Source: Syncephalastrum monosporum B8922
Lineage: Eukaryota > Mucoromycota > Mucoromycetes > Mucorales > Syncephalastraceae
Length of the DNA: 64,000 nucleotides
Reading direction: 5' to 3'
NCBI GenBank assembly: GCA_000697355.1
Contig: JNEN01001240.1
Span: 62,001-126,000 of the forward strand
Below, one piece after another: positions 37,319 to 49,487 of the stretch. A model generated the notes under the pieces. The model saw only the letters and a list, made by a program, of their open reading frames with translations. It ran no database searches and was not told the DNA's origin. The position numbers and the translations under genes are program-made. Numbering within the stretch: position 1 is the stretch's first letter; every line of letters begins with the position of its first letter.

Positions 37319-40300
37319 CTTCGGGAAAGAGCTTCAATTTTTAAATAGGCGCACAAATTCGGATGAAGTATGAATTCTTCGCTTGTTGGTGACTGTGGCA
37401 CTCCTGCACAAACACGCGTGGCACGTCACCCCGAAAGGAGAAATGAGCAAAGGTCAATACTGCGCGACGCGTTGACGTCTCTTTGCTGTACTTTGTCGCA
37501 CTTCAGCTTAGGACACTATGCAATTCAGCGTCACGTCCGTTTTTCGTCGACAAAGAGGTATTTGAAGGACCTGGAGCCGCATTGGGAGCGCACCTTTGAC
37601 TGCACACTTCGTTGGCATCGATGACAAGCAGGGCATGTCAGCACTATCTAGCAAATGACCTTCTCCCGGCCAGTCCAGGTGGTATTGCTGCAGAACGCCT
37701 TGCGATTGGAGCTGCTGTCAACAAGACAAGGCAGACGTATCTTTGTTGACTGAGAGAAAGGAAGCGAGGTCCAATGTAGCTTTTGACTGCGCCAGTAATG
37801 TTATCTTGCCACCAGTCCTTAATCTGGGCGGTGGTAAAGCTATGCTCTGCTGTGTTGCGGTATTCTTCGGCATTGAACTTTCGAACATGGTGACGAGGGT
37901 CACGCAATGTAGCGAGGAGAGTGGACTGTAAGACTTGGACGCAGCGAATAAAAAGCTTGTGATATACAGGTCGATGCTCTTATACTTTCAGACTATCGAC
38001 GATGGATGGGTCAGTTTCACGCCTGAAGCGCACTCCCTACTGACTCTTGCGTAGGCTTTTGGAATGGAAAGCAGATAATACCGAATGACTATCGAATAGA
38101 ACGGGTCAATATTCGCAAAGAATGAGTTCTTCTCAACTCGTCGTCACTTGATTTTTCATGTAAAAACCGAAAATCTGGGATAGCCTTGACTGGCGATGAC
38201 TGAAATGTTTATCTGAATAATATAACGATGCTTCTTGTATTGTTTTTTGACAGCCTTTGTCTTTTTCGCTTGCGTGTGTTTTTTTTTTCAGTAAGGATTG
38301 ATATAGAGATGGTTTGTGCGACATTGTTACAGTTGCTTTATTACCAATAGTCGGTGGAGGCCCAGCATATGTCTACCATTCTGACTGAAGGTCGCATAGG
38401 GTGATCGGGGGACTGGAGGTAGCATAAATACGACTACGAGAGGCCAAACCAAATGGAACGCAGCTAATAAATCCTCCAATATGGTGCACAAACCTTCTGT
38501 TATGCATCACTCCTTCTGAACATCCCCGTATAATTTGTCGGGCGCGAACAAGTCTTATCCAGACGTCTTGTTTTTTCTTAGCAAGGGCAGTAAAATAAGA
38601 CTTCAAAAAGGTCAAAACTCACACTCGACGTATAATATGCAATCAAGACCATTGAGCTCTCACACAGGTTCTGCGGTAACAATATATAACAGACGGGATC
38701 CCGAAAGGAGGGTGCCGTGCGATCGATCAAGACATTCCTTCGGTATTACTGGTCCATATCCTTCTATTTTCACAATGTTACGCAAGGTTCGCCAATGCAC
38801 ATCTACCTCTCACGCACTATAACGTACTCTGCACTATATACAGCATATATTCGTCTTGTCATTTTGAATATACATTTGCTCCCTTCGCATAGTATCATTA
38901 CGTCGAGGTCAAACGAACACATATTCTAATATAAATTAATGACTCCTAATGCTAAATGAGCATGCTATCTTTGAGCATACCAGCAACGCAAAGACACGAC
39001 AGCTGCCATCCTGCTCTTAATGTTCAGTGGCCTCTTGCTGAGATTCATTTGCATTGGAATTTATGCGTTCCATTTCAGCTGGGATGGAACTTCTTCCACC
39101 TCTGTATTTTACAAACAGATGAAAACACGATAATGACGCCGTAGAGAGTTGGTTGAAACTTGTACAGAGACCTCAGAGAAGCAGTATGCAGATCACTGGT
39201 ATTTTGAATTCGAAGCGATAAAATCCAAGACGACAGACACGACCAGGAATTTGCCTTTTCTGGAATGTACTGATTTGGGAAGCAGAATAAAGATGTTCAT
39301 ACTGCCACTGAAAAAAAAGTAGCAAAGAGCAAGAGACATTTGTTTTTTGCAAAAAAGCAGCAGAGACGTATATCTATCCATACATCTATCTATATATTTC
39401 TATAGGTTACTATATGATAGCATCGTCTTTATGGATGGAAGCAAGGTCAAAAATCGCCATCGGGTAGAGTCGCAACAGGTCGGAAAAGGCAAGCACATGG
39501 TCACCGGACCCAGCGCATGGTGACCAACCCACTGGCAACAACCCATAAACCGCAGCAAAAAAAAACACCACCCAACACCTCTCTTTCAACGCGTCTCTCA
39601 CAAAAGTAAGTGTCTTCATTGACGAACCTCTGGTCATGAATCTCATTGTTCTGCCATTAGACAACGCCATGACTTTGATCTCGTCCACGCGCACGTCCCA
39701 AGCACATGTCGCACAAGTCTCTGTGAATCTCTGACAGCTGCCAAGGCACCAAATCCAAGGAAGCCATTGTCCTTTATCGCACAAAACAAGCACAACATAC
39801 ATCAAAAATAACAGCACCCGGCGAGTAAGCCAAGCTGACTTGAGGTGACCATCCTGGTCTGAAGCCTCTCGCACATATCTATTCAAAAAATGTGGTAAGT
39901 TTTCATTGTTATTCTGCATGGCATGGCATGGCATGGCATGTTTCACAGCTCCACACAGACATAGTTTTTATTGACATTTACCTTATTTCTAGCATCAAAC
40001 ACACGGCTGCTGCTGAAAAAATAGCACTGCCACACCCCTTGCCGCCATGGCAAAATGCGATCTTTTGGTGCTTGCGTGCTTCTGCAGAGACCAACAGTAA
40101 GTACTGTAGCAATCTTGACCCAAATAGAAGTCTGGCTGATCCACTCACTCGGCACTCTTCACATTGCTCCCAGGTCCAGACCATCGTGCAACGCGCAAAA
40201 AGAACCATTATTCAAGCACCTACCCAATGGGAGACGACAATCGCTGACGATCCAATGACAAACGACGCATGATTTCCCACGAGCGAAAGCGCACTGCGGA

Positions 40301-40684
40301 AGAGCTGCCCTACACGGTCTAACACAAAGGCGCGACATCAAACACACACTGGCATCAGCTCGGAGCACTGGCCAAGCAGAGGAAAAAAAAAGGCGACAAG
40401 TTCCAGCTCGCGCACGTTCGCCCTTTGGACACGGTGGGAATACCAGGTGCTGTATGTCGGCACGCGCGGGCGTTCGGCACCACCCCTTCCACTCCTTCTC
40501 CTCGTCCTTGTCCTCCGCCTCCCTCACGACGGCTCCTTTCACTACTCATCTCCGCTCCTGCTCTCTCCTCCTCGTCCTCATCCTCGTCCTCCTCGTCCTC
40601 CGCTTGCTCTTCCTCATTGCCGTCGTTGCCACCTCCTCTTTTCCGCTCCCATGCCGCTCCTTTGTCTGTTTGGGGAGGCGCCCT
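37319..40684. other. Gene-poor accessory DNA, possible transposon debris
   Basis: About 3.4 kb without a supported gene. A + strand segment at about 37637-37740 reads YLANDLLPASPGGIAAERLA, which resembles the hAT-transposase dimerisation region, but frames break on both sides. A 178-codon open frame at 39410-39946 (-) has no recognisable features. A tandem GGCAT repeat lies at about 39917-39940. From about 40270 the DNA becomes GC/CT-rich, leading into the palindrome. Confidence 0.3.
39917..39940. repeat. Short tandem GGCAT repeat
   Basis: About four to five perfect copies of a 5-bp unit in non-coding accessory DNA. Confidence 0.8.
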
Positions 40685-41163
40685 CGTCGACCGACGTGTC
40701 CTTGCCTGCCCAGCCCATGGATTCTGCCCGTCATGCTCCTTTGTAAAGTCCAAGTGGGTTGGCTTCTCTTGCTGTTCCGGGGCCGTTATGTCTCTGGATA
40801 AGGGACCCGCACTGCTGCTTTGGAGCGAGAGCGAGCGGGAAGGCGCGACTCAACCGCTCTGTATAGAGACCAGGCGACACCTGTGAGCCCTCTACTGTCT
40901 ACTTCTGGGACTCCCAGAATCTCTCCGGGACTCTTGCCATCGTTCTTGAACCATATTCCCCTCCAAATAGCGGGGATAATGGTCCAAACGCCTCCTCTTC
41001 TTTGATCCCGCCGAGCCGTCACGCGATGTTGATGGAAGTCGCACCCATCAATGTCCGGCGTCACATCCTGACATGGCAGGCTATCTGACGGTAATGACAA
41101 TCGGTAAGACTAACGGGCATGGTAATGGCTAAGGGTGAGTTGGCCTGCATATGTGGTCCTTCG
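40685..41163 (+). repeat. Left arm of a 1.3 kb imperfect palindrome
   Basis: Reverse complement of 41508-41983 with roughly 90% identity by eye. The core 40744-40869 (126 nt) is identical to the complement of 41798-41923. Both arms start with the same CGTCGACCGACGTG sequence at their outer ends, and outside it similarity stops. Open frames across the arm share an identical protein-level block only because the DNA is identical; coding function is not supported. Confidence 0.85.
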
Positions 41164-41507
41164 ACGATGGTTCGGCCCGGTCAAGACATTCACTGGTACA
41201 AAGGCAAGTGCAAGAGAGAGCTTGATAGGTGCTTCCGTGACAGATACTACCAGCATTTCCCTATAGGGCCTTTATCCACGGGATGGCGTGCAATGCGCGC
41301 TACGGCAACGAGTAAGTCAAAAGAAATGCTTTTTCTTGTGGATATCATTAATAACGCTCTACTCTGTATTTATGAAGTTACCGGGCTTAACTGGCGGACG
41401 AGAGCCCTGTCTTACACTAAGGCAAGTGCATATTCATGTGTATCTTAAGAGTGGAGACGCTTTTATTTTTATTCTTTTCTAGTATTTTCAGCACGAACGC
41501 CTTGCCT

Positions 41508-41983
41508 TGGGCCATATATGCAGTCCAACGCACTCTTAGCCATTGACATGTCTGTTAGCCTTACTGATTTCATTATCGATAGATAGCCGGCCGTGTCAGG
41601 GCGTGACGCTGGGGCATTGATGGGGACGACTTCCATCAAGATCGGAATTCGGCAAAGCGGGACCAAAGTAAGAGGCGTTTGGACCATTATTCCTGCTATT
41701 TGGCGGGGAATATGGTTCAAGATCGATGGCAAGAGTCCTGGATCGAGATTCTGGGGGTTCCAAGAAGTAGACAGTAGAGGCCTCAGGTGTCGCCTGCTCT
41801 CTATACAGAGCGGTTGAGTCGCGCCTTCCCGCTCGCTCTCGCTCCAAAGCAGCAGTGCGGGTCCCTTATCCAGAGACATAACGGCCCCGGAACAGCAAGA
41901 GAAGCCAACCCACTTGGACTTTAACGGAGGGGCATGGTGGGCAGGATCCATGGACTGGGCAGGCAAGGTCACGTCGGTCGACG
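41508..41983 (-). repeat. Right arm of the imperfect palindrome
   Basis: Inverted copy of 40685-41163, separated by a unique loop of about 345 nt (41164-41507). The element boundary is sharp on the outer side, consistent with two oppositely oriented copies of a repeat or long terminal inverted repeats. Family not recognised. Confidence 0.85.
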
Positions 41984-42626
41984 GGGGTTAGCTTCCCCGG
42001 CCCCATTCCGTTCCTTACAATAAAAAAATATATTTTTGCTCCAAAAGTATTCATAAGACTGCTCCACCAATTGTAAAGCCTCTTAGCCTGCAGGTCAAAG
42101 CCATAAACCAATCGAACTCCATTTCGACCTCTCGCTCGCATGTTCATGCTTCCTGCTCAGGACTGTTGATGAGCGCCGTTAATAAGCTGATTTGGCCATA
42201 TCCAGGGTAACAAAGGCACGGCAATGTTTGGCATGCTCATGTGCATAGCGTCTACGCGTTCATTGCGTGTGTATCAACTCGACGAGCGCTATACATGTTA
42301 TGCCCGCTCATTCCTTGACCAGATCCGACAATGTGACAGGCGTCCAAGTGGTAACTCGTTTCTACATCTGTTCTCATTGTGATTTTGGGCGAGCCTTATC
42401 GCTAGTATCAAAAAACTATGTCGTATCTCACTCTATGGAGAATACTACTATAAGCTTGGCGTTGAATAATGCTTCAAGAACTCTAAACAACTGAATCCGG
42501 GCTAAGAAATGTTCTACTCGATGGTTTGTGTCACTGCAGTAGCTGCGCGGGTAGTTAAACGCTCTGGAGATTGAAAAAATGCAACTTTAGGACGAAACAT
42601 AACGTTTCTGAATTCTAAAAGTTCGC
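41984..42626. other. Unassigned accessory DNA
   Basis: Between the palindrome and the recognisable transposase relic. It may contain the decayed 5' part of that transposase, but no motif is clear. Confidence 0.3.
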
Positions 42627-43440
42627 CTGCTGCTGATTTACAGTGCCCCGTCCCATGCACGACTCCCCGAGAATCTCAAGTATTTCACCGAAAATATGCT
42701 CCCTCCAAAGACGATAGCAAAACTACAGCCGATGGATCAGAGCACTATCAGCAGCTTAGACAGCGTTAGAAGTAGGTTTACTAACTTCAAACCCCATTCG
42801 TCGTCGAGTAAAATACTTACGAGAGGATGGTACACTCTAATAGGTCCTATCATATCAAATTCGCGGCGATGCGATTTCGGAGAGGCCAACGAGACAACTT
42901 ATGCAAAGTGGATCACTTAACTACCATGGATTGGGCAAGTCTATGCTGGAAAGTGGTTGTGACGCCTACCGCTATTCGCAACCGTTTCGCTCATACCGGC
43001 TTGTTGACAAATGACCATGAGAACCGTGACAACGCTAACGAGCAAGAAACAGGTTATGATGTGGAAATTTCTACCAATGAGAACTTGAGCATCATATACA
43101 CAGATGTTCTTCAAGCAAAGTACATCAATTACAATCCTTCACACAAGCACGACCTTGCAGAGACGCCAGACAAAGTGTCCGTCATAGAGCAGGTCATGTC
43201 AATCACGCTTATCGGAAAAGCGCCTCCGATTTCGCAACCAGCAGTGTGGATACAGTAACGAGCTGAAATGCTTCAGAATGTTCTCTCCAACGCGCTGATG
43301 GACGAGAAGCTAGATATAACATTGGAAAAGCTGATCAAGTGCGAACTATCGTCGCTGAAAGCTGAACTAGCCGCAAACGCAAGACAAACATCATGTAGAG
43401 ATGATTTTCATGATAGAAATCAGGCATCCTCTTTCAGATA
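42627..43440 (+). pseudogene. Decayed pogo/Tigger-type (Tc1-mariner superfamily) DDE transposase
   Basis: From about 42627 the frame reads LLLIYSAPSHARLPENL then LPPKTIAKLQPMDQSTI, matching the pogo/Tigger block 'LLLDNAPSH...LPPNTTSxLQPMDQGVI'. After a frameshift (between about 42770 and 42850) it continues as KVDHLTTMDWASLCW and TPTAIRNRFAHTGLL, matching the C-terminal 'AW...TIxNCWxHTGLL' block, with further LxNVLSNALMDEKL-type sequence to about 43440. The catalytic Asp of DNAPSH is lost (YSAPSH) and the frame is broken, so this is a non-functional relic. The N-terminal part was not found. Confidence 0.7.
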
Positions 43441-44433
43441 ATAGAGATTCGTATAACTTCTAACTTACGGCAAGAATGTTATAAATCCCTATGTTTTTCC
43501 TTTGGCGAGCGGAAAATATATAGCTTAGGCGAGTAAAATATTTGCCCGGGTATAACTCATCTGCGTGGCTACTGTACATACGGTACTGTACATGGCTGGG
43601 CTGACTTCCGAACGAGTTTTCGAGCTTCGTCTGGCTCAAGCTCCATTCATACACTGTTTTTGTCTAATAGAGAAAATCAACCCCTGCCTCATCATAGCTG
43701 CCTTGGAAAATAAGGATGATTATGTCCTCTCACAGTAGCTATGATGGAAACGGGTGGTTAGAAAGCTGCCAAGTCGCTCCATGGATTTTGTAGAGATGCC
43801 TTATTGTGCCACTGTAAAATTATGTGCTGATTGGCGCTCGGGGAACGTGACACTGATTATGATCCGGGAGCCCAATGAAACCAATACAGAGAACACCTCG
43901 ATTAACCATTTATGGCATGTCACGCACCTCAATTTCGCTTGGATGTTCTCTACGTCTTCTACTTTGTGGCAGTCAACAAAATAGTTGGTGGCATTGGAGG
44001 AAAATTGGAGACACTGTAAGGAACGTCAAAAGGAATTGAGCTCCTTAAATAAAGATATTTGCATACTGTATGTATTTCTCTGTTTGCGACGTGTCGAACT
44101 TGTGCAGCTACACAAAATGTGCCACACACAAAGTGTAAGAAATCTCATAACATCTATATCTGAAAAAGCATAGAATTCAATAATTGGCTAAAAATAATAT
44201 GGAGGTAAGCTTGTGCGCGCGCTTTCACTATACTTTTGAAGTTTTCGGCACAAGCGGATGCAGGATGTAGGTTACCAGACCGATGTGTAACAGCGAGGAA
44301 GCTTGCAATGCGACATGCATAAAGTTACTTTCGTGACCGTTCTAAAGCAGTAGCTTAGTCGCGGCTTTACCATTCTCGTTCTCTTTTGCTTTGAGCTCTT
44401 CTGGGTTTTCAACTTTTCTATTTGCTTGCCTCC
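43441..44433. other. Accessory intergenic DNA upstream of the LAGLIDADG-zinc-finger gene
   Basis: About 1 kb with short open frames of no recognised family. It contains GTACTGTAC-type palindromes near 43570-43590. The last part is the promoter of the next gene. Confidence 0.3.
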
Positions 44434-46971
44434 ATGGTGACTAAATCTACTCGAAGGTGTAATACCCGCATATCAACTACAGAACCGGCCATACCGCGTA
44501 GAAACAGCTACAGTCATACCGAGGACTCTCTCACACGAGAAAAGAATTATGACAACGCGCAAACACTTTGCAAGAGCCAGGAACAGCCCAATACCAAGAA
44601 AGCACCACCCAAGGCCAGTGCATGTCCTGAAAAATACGCGCGGTCCATCAGCACCCTCACGTCAGTTGAGGCGAGGGACGTCCTGCGTTCAAACAGCAAG
44701 GCGGACATCAAAGAGTTGAAAGATTCCACTGACGAGACCTTGGCGGTGCTAGAGGACAGCCACACCAAGATATCTGGCGATCCGAAGCAAATAGGCAACC
44801 CTACTAAGGTTTCGTCAGGTGAGAGCCTTCCAGTGCAACAACAAAATGTCGCAGAATCTCCAACTACTGCAGCTCGGATATACCTGAGCGGCCCTTTACG
44901 CGAAGCCAACCAACTGCCACGGGGGTTCATTAAAGACGAAGCGGATCCCATGCGTTACTTTTTCACGGGCTATTATACGGGCGATGGTTGCCATGATGCA
45001 AAAATGCCAGGATTTATTATACGACTTAAAGCTTGCGAGTTTGTTTCCCTTTACAAACTCCTTCGTCGCTGCGGTGTTCGAAGCCCAAATCTCAAGTGAG
45101 TGGGTCTTCCGCTTATATTTATGTACGCATGCTAACGGCTATGTATAATTAGGTTTTATAAATGTAAAGGAGGCAGAAGCAAATACAATGCTGGTTGTAC
45201 CGGCTGTGTTGCTTGGGGATACAGAAGTCGACAAGAAGACGCCTCGATTCTCATCGATTACGGGTTACCTTCCTCGCAAAAGCACAAGACCGATCCAGAG
45301 CTGCTCGAGGCCTTCTTACCCATGCACATCAACAAGGAAGAAAAGCAAGAATTTTTCCTACTTTTCCTTTTGGGATATATCATGGCCAATGGGCATATTG
45401 AATGGCGCTACAGCAGCAGCAATGCAGAAGACAAAAGTATACGTTATACGGGCGTTGCGTTGTGCGTGCCCGACACCGGATTTCAGAACTGGCTTGGCGA
45501 GAACCTTTCTTTCGTTGGATTTGATTCTTTCCGCATGGATATACGTGATGGACCAAAAAAGTCGAGTGGTATACCTGGGAAACGGCATTTTATTTACATC
45601 CATAAAACGGACAAGAACAGTACTGCATTCCTGCGTGGTTTACAAGCGTTGAAGAAGCATACGATACCTCTGGAAGGCAAGCTCCAGATCCTCAAGCAAT
45701 TTTTAGAGTGTGGGGGACATGTGCCCAGCACATTCATTTCTGCAAGAGAAATTTCATTCCACACGTATATCGAGCCAGTCAAAAATGACCGCACCGCCTG
45801 TGTTATCGCCCAGTGAGTACAATTTACTATCGCAAAAGAACGTTCTAATGATTGATTCGACTTGAATCTATTTCTTCTGACATCTCAGGGATTTTTATGA
45901 CTTGAACCTTTTCTCTTTGAGCAATATTTTGACAGCGACTGGCTTCCGAAAAGATATGCTGGACAGTATCTACGACTTCAATTTGGAAGCTTTCGTAAGG
46001 TTCATAAGAGATCTCGACAAAGACAATTGCACCGCGCTTCAATCAGTACTGCTAGCGTACTATCATTCATGTTCGAGCCGGGTCAGGCATGGAGAGATAC
46101 ATGACTTCAGCTACAAACAGGTAAGTTATTCGTTTAACCGCGGCAATCGCAATAACAATAAAATTCTATGTAGTCGTGCAAGACGTTGATCTGCAGCGAC
46201 TGCTTGAAGGAATATAATAGCAGAACGGGCTTGAGAGAGCATATGTTGCGGACGCATAACAAGGTTTGTATGGTAGATGGTAGAAGAATTTAGCACTGCA
46301 ACATCTGTACCACACAAGGTGTCTGCTCGAATGGAAGCTCATACATTCTTACTTGTTTATTCATATAGGGAGTGCCAATGAAGTGCACTTATGAAGGCTG
46401 CGATATGCTGTTTGAGACTTACTATGAGCGTAAAAAGCACTTGCTGACCCATCGTGCCGATCAAAGTCGTATGCAGGTATGGGCAAAGCCGTAGGAAGGC
46501 GGATGATGGCGTTTCATCAGAGCAAAGACCTAACGAACTGTTACGAATATAAGAAGCTGCTTACTTGTGAAGAAGAGAGGTGTAGTCATCTACAGTTCAA
46601 AACCAAAAACTCTCTTGATATTCATATCCTCGTCTGTCATACGGCGTCGCCAAAGGTAGGAAAAGGCAACTTAACAGGCCATGCTACCTGACTGATGCTT
46701 GCTTCGTAGAGAGAGAGTCTCCGCTGTGAAGTGTGCGGCTTGGAGTTCAGGACGAATGCACAGCTCAAACAGCATCAAACTGAGGACCATATCTGGAAAG
46801 CGATCGTCAAGGTACTTCCAAGAAAGCATGCTGACTTTCGGTAAGCTAACCGCATAAACATGTGAACAGAGATCAGATATGCCCTCCACATGCGAATTCG
46901 ATGGCTGTAAAAGATATTTCAAGTATTATAAATGCTATCTAAAGCATGTAAGAGCCCACCACTACGGTTGA
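44434..46971 (+). CDS. LAGLIDADG-like protein fused to five C2H2 zinc fingers (HO-like architecture)
   Basis: Exons 44434-45095, 45153-45812, 45889-46120, 46174-46263, 46369-46476, 46554-46655, 46710-46811 and 46870-46971 give 685 residues. Residues 1-150 are low complexity. A first LAGLIDADG-like helix, YFFTGYYTGDGCH (FTGYYTGDG at 177-185, acidic D184), and a second, FFLLFLLGYIMANGHIEW (292-301 core, N300 at the acidic position), are each followed by about 100 residues of strand/helix-like sequence. A further region to about 518 is unassigned. Residues 519-685 hold five C2H2 fingers (CxxC or Cx4C, then Hx3-4H), one per exon, all introns phase 0. HO endonuclease of yeasts also couples LAGLIDADG to a C-terminal zinc region. 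No intein splicing motifs are seen. Exon 6 could start at 46521 instead. Confidence 0.6.
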
Positions 46972-47256
46972 GCCTTGAGTGGTGGTGTACATGATCAAGG
47001 CCCTCCACTAGTCTTACATCCATGTAGAATCACTGGGATAGACTTCGTTGACCTATAAGAAAAACACCCATCAACATATTTAGTTTTTAGTATTCTTTCA
47101 GACCAGATCTTGTGCGAAAATATATGAAGTAAAGAGAAAAATTCAGTTGGATCATGGTTGAGCACAGCGAATTTGAAGGGGCGCACGCGGGCTCTCAAAA
47201 AGGCAGGCTCGGCTCGCTCTCTTTTTCTCTCTTGACGCTTTCTTCAACTTATTATT

Positions 47257-49487
47257 ATGGTCGCAACGAGAAAGAAAAGTGCTGCAAAAGCGCAAGATCC
47301 CGTTGACGAAACGGTTCCTATTAAAGCAGAAGAAGAATCGGCCGTCGCTGCAACTGAATCTGCCGCATCCAATCCGCCTGCAGAGCCCACTGTGTCAGTC
47401 AAAGCAGAGGATGCACCAGCTAAAGCACAGAAGAATAACAAGGACAAGAAAGCAGAACGACGACAAAAAAAGAAGAATCGCAAACAGAGAAAGGCTGAAG
47501 AAGCCAAACGCATGGCTGTAAGTCGCTCAATCTCACGCGCACACGTCTCGACAGCTTTTCAGCTCACCGTGTTCCAATGGACAATTAGGAATGGCGAAAA
47601 GAATCCAAGCCGGCAGACGAACTGGATGACGTCGAGATCGAGTACGTGGCTCAGGATCTGGACGTCAGCGATATGAAAAAGCTGGAAGGCATGAGCGATC
47701 TCGACGAGGAAGCCCTGCAAGAGTTCACAGCCACCTTCAAGCGATTCCAGGATATGACAGTGACGAAAGACGAGGTGCGTTCGTTCCCTTTATCATTCAT
47801 CGTCTGCTCACCTTTCGCATGCGTAGGAACCCGAGGAGTTTGTGGATACGACTCAGAAGCAAACCAACGAATGGGACTCTGAAAACGAGGATGAGAATGA
47901 AAACGATGATCAGCCTCTGTCGAAGAAGAAGCTAAAGAAACTGCAGCGTCTTAGCATTGCTGAACTGAAGCAGCTCGTCAAGAAGCCCGAGGTGGTTGAG
48001 GTAAGATGGAAATGCATGGCGAAAGTACCAGAATGCTGACATATGGAATTCAGTGGTGGGATGTTACTGCGTCTGATCCCAAGCTCCTCGTGAATCTGAA
48101 ATCATATCGCAACACGGTCCCTGTGCCAGCACATTGGAGTCAAAAGCGGAAATACCTCCAAGGCAAACGTGGTATTGAGAAGCCACCATGGGAGCTTCCC
48201 GGTATGTTGAGCTATCGTCCTATTGGATTGAGATCATAGATTGACATATGTGATTGTAGATTTCATCAAGGATACGGGTATCATGGAAATGCGAGATGCT
48301 GTCCGTGAAAAAGAAGACGCAGCACGTCTGAAGGCCAAGTCGCGGGAGCGCGTGGCTCCCAAGATGGGTAAACTCGACATTGATTATCAGAAACTCCATG
48401 ACGCTTTCTTCCGTTTCCAGACAAAGCCGAAATTCACCATCCACGGCGAATTGTAAGTCATCAGATTCCCTTTGGTTTTACCTGTGTGTGTTCATGCTTC
48501 TCTCTCACCTTAGGTACTACGAAGGCAAAGAGTTTGAAACCAAACTGAAAGAAAAGAAGCCCGGCCATCTGTCTGAAGAATTAAAGAATGCGCTTAATAT
48601 GCCCCCATTGGCGCCCCCGCCGTGGCTCATCAACATGCAACGCTACGGCCCGCCCGTCAGCTACCCGAGCTTGAAGATTCCTGGCCTCAATGCTCCTATA
48701 CCCGATGGTGCGCAATGGGGCTATCACCCCGGTGGATGGGGCAGACCTCCCGTGGATGAGGTAATAAGTGGCAGTGCAGGCTTTGTGCGGTACTAAATTG
48801 GCAATCGTTTGATAGTTCAACCGTCCTCTATATGGTGATGTTTTCGGCGTGACACAGCAAGAGCAGGTACCGCCTGAGATTGTCGAGCCGGTCGAGAAGA
48901 CCATGTGGGGCGAGCTCGAATCAGAAGAAGAATACGAAGAAGAGGAAGAAGAAGAGGAAGAGGAGGAAGAGGAGGAGGGCCAGGAAGAAGAGGAGGAGGA
49001 AGTAGAACAAGCCGAGGCACCTCCACCGGAAGAAAAGGCACCTGCGATGGAGGAGGTGGACAAGGAGGGCTTGGTGACACCCTCAGGCATTACTTCCGTC
49101 GCGTCGGGCCTGGAGACACCCGATTTCATCGAGCTGCGCAAACGCAATGCGGCAGCAGCAGAGGAGGACGAACAACCGCGTCAGCTGTATCAGGTCCTGC
49201 CCGAAGTCAAGAAGGGCATCTCAGGTTTCATGGGCTCCCAGCATGGCTACGATGTCAACAATAAACGCAAGCGGGACAACGTGGATGTGGCGATCGATCC
49301 GGCAGAGCTGGAGGCCGGTCTGGACGAGTCGACACTGCGTGCGAAATACGATGCTCAGATGAAGAGCAAACTACCACAGAGCGGAGGTGAGGATCTGACG
49401 GATATGTATGCCGAGCATGCGAGCCGGCAGGCCAAGAAGATGAAGGCTCAGGAGGGCAAGAAGAAAGAGAAGGAGTTCAAGTTTTAA
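47257..49487 (+). CDS. SF3B2: Splicing factor 3B subunit 2
   Basis: Seven exons (47257-47517, 47589-47774, 47827-48000, 48054-48201, 48260-48452, 48514-48760, 48816-49487) give 626 residues. SF3B2/Cus1/SAP145 is a U2 snRNP SF3b subunit that helps U2 bind the branch site. The N-terminus is charged and lysine-rich. The conserved core runs from WWDVTASDPKLLVNLKSYRN through DFIKDTGIMEMRD to the PSP motif (YPSLKIPGLNAPIPDGAQWG). A long Glu run and a basic tail follow. Size is between yeast Cus1 (436) and human SF3B2 (895). Confidence 0.94.

Noticed and set aside
39410..39946. 178-codon minus-strand open frame
   Set aside because: No domain, signal or splice context; composition does not look like the real genes in the window.
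40355..40886. Overlapping open frames on both strands in the GC/CT-rich DNA before the palindrome
   Set aside because: Driven by low-complexity composition. The part shared with the other palindrome arm is identical at DNA level, so it gives no evidence of coding selection.
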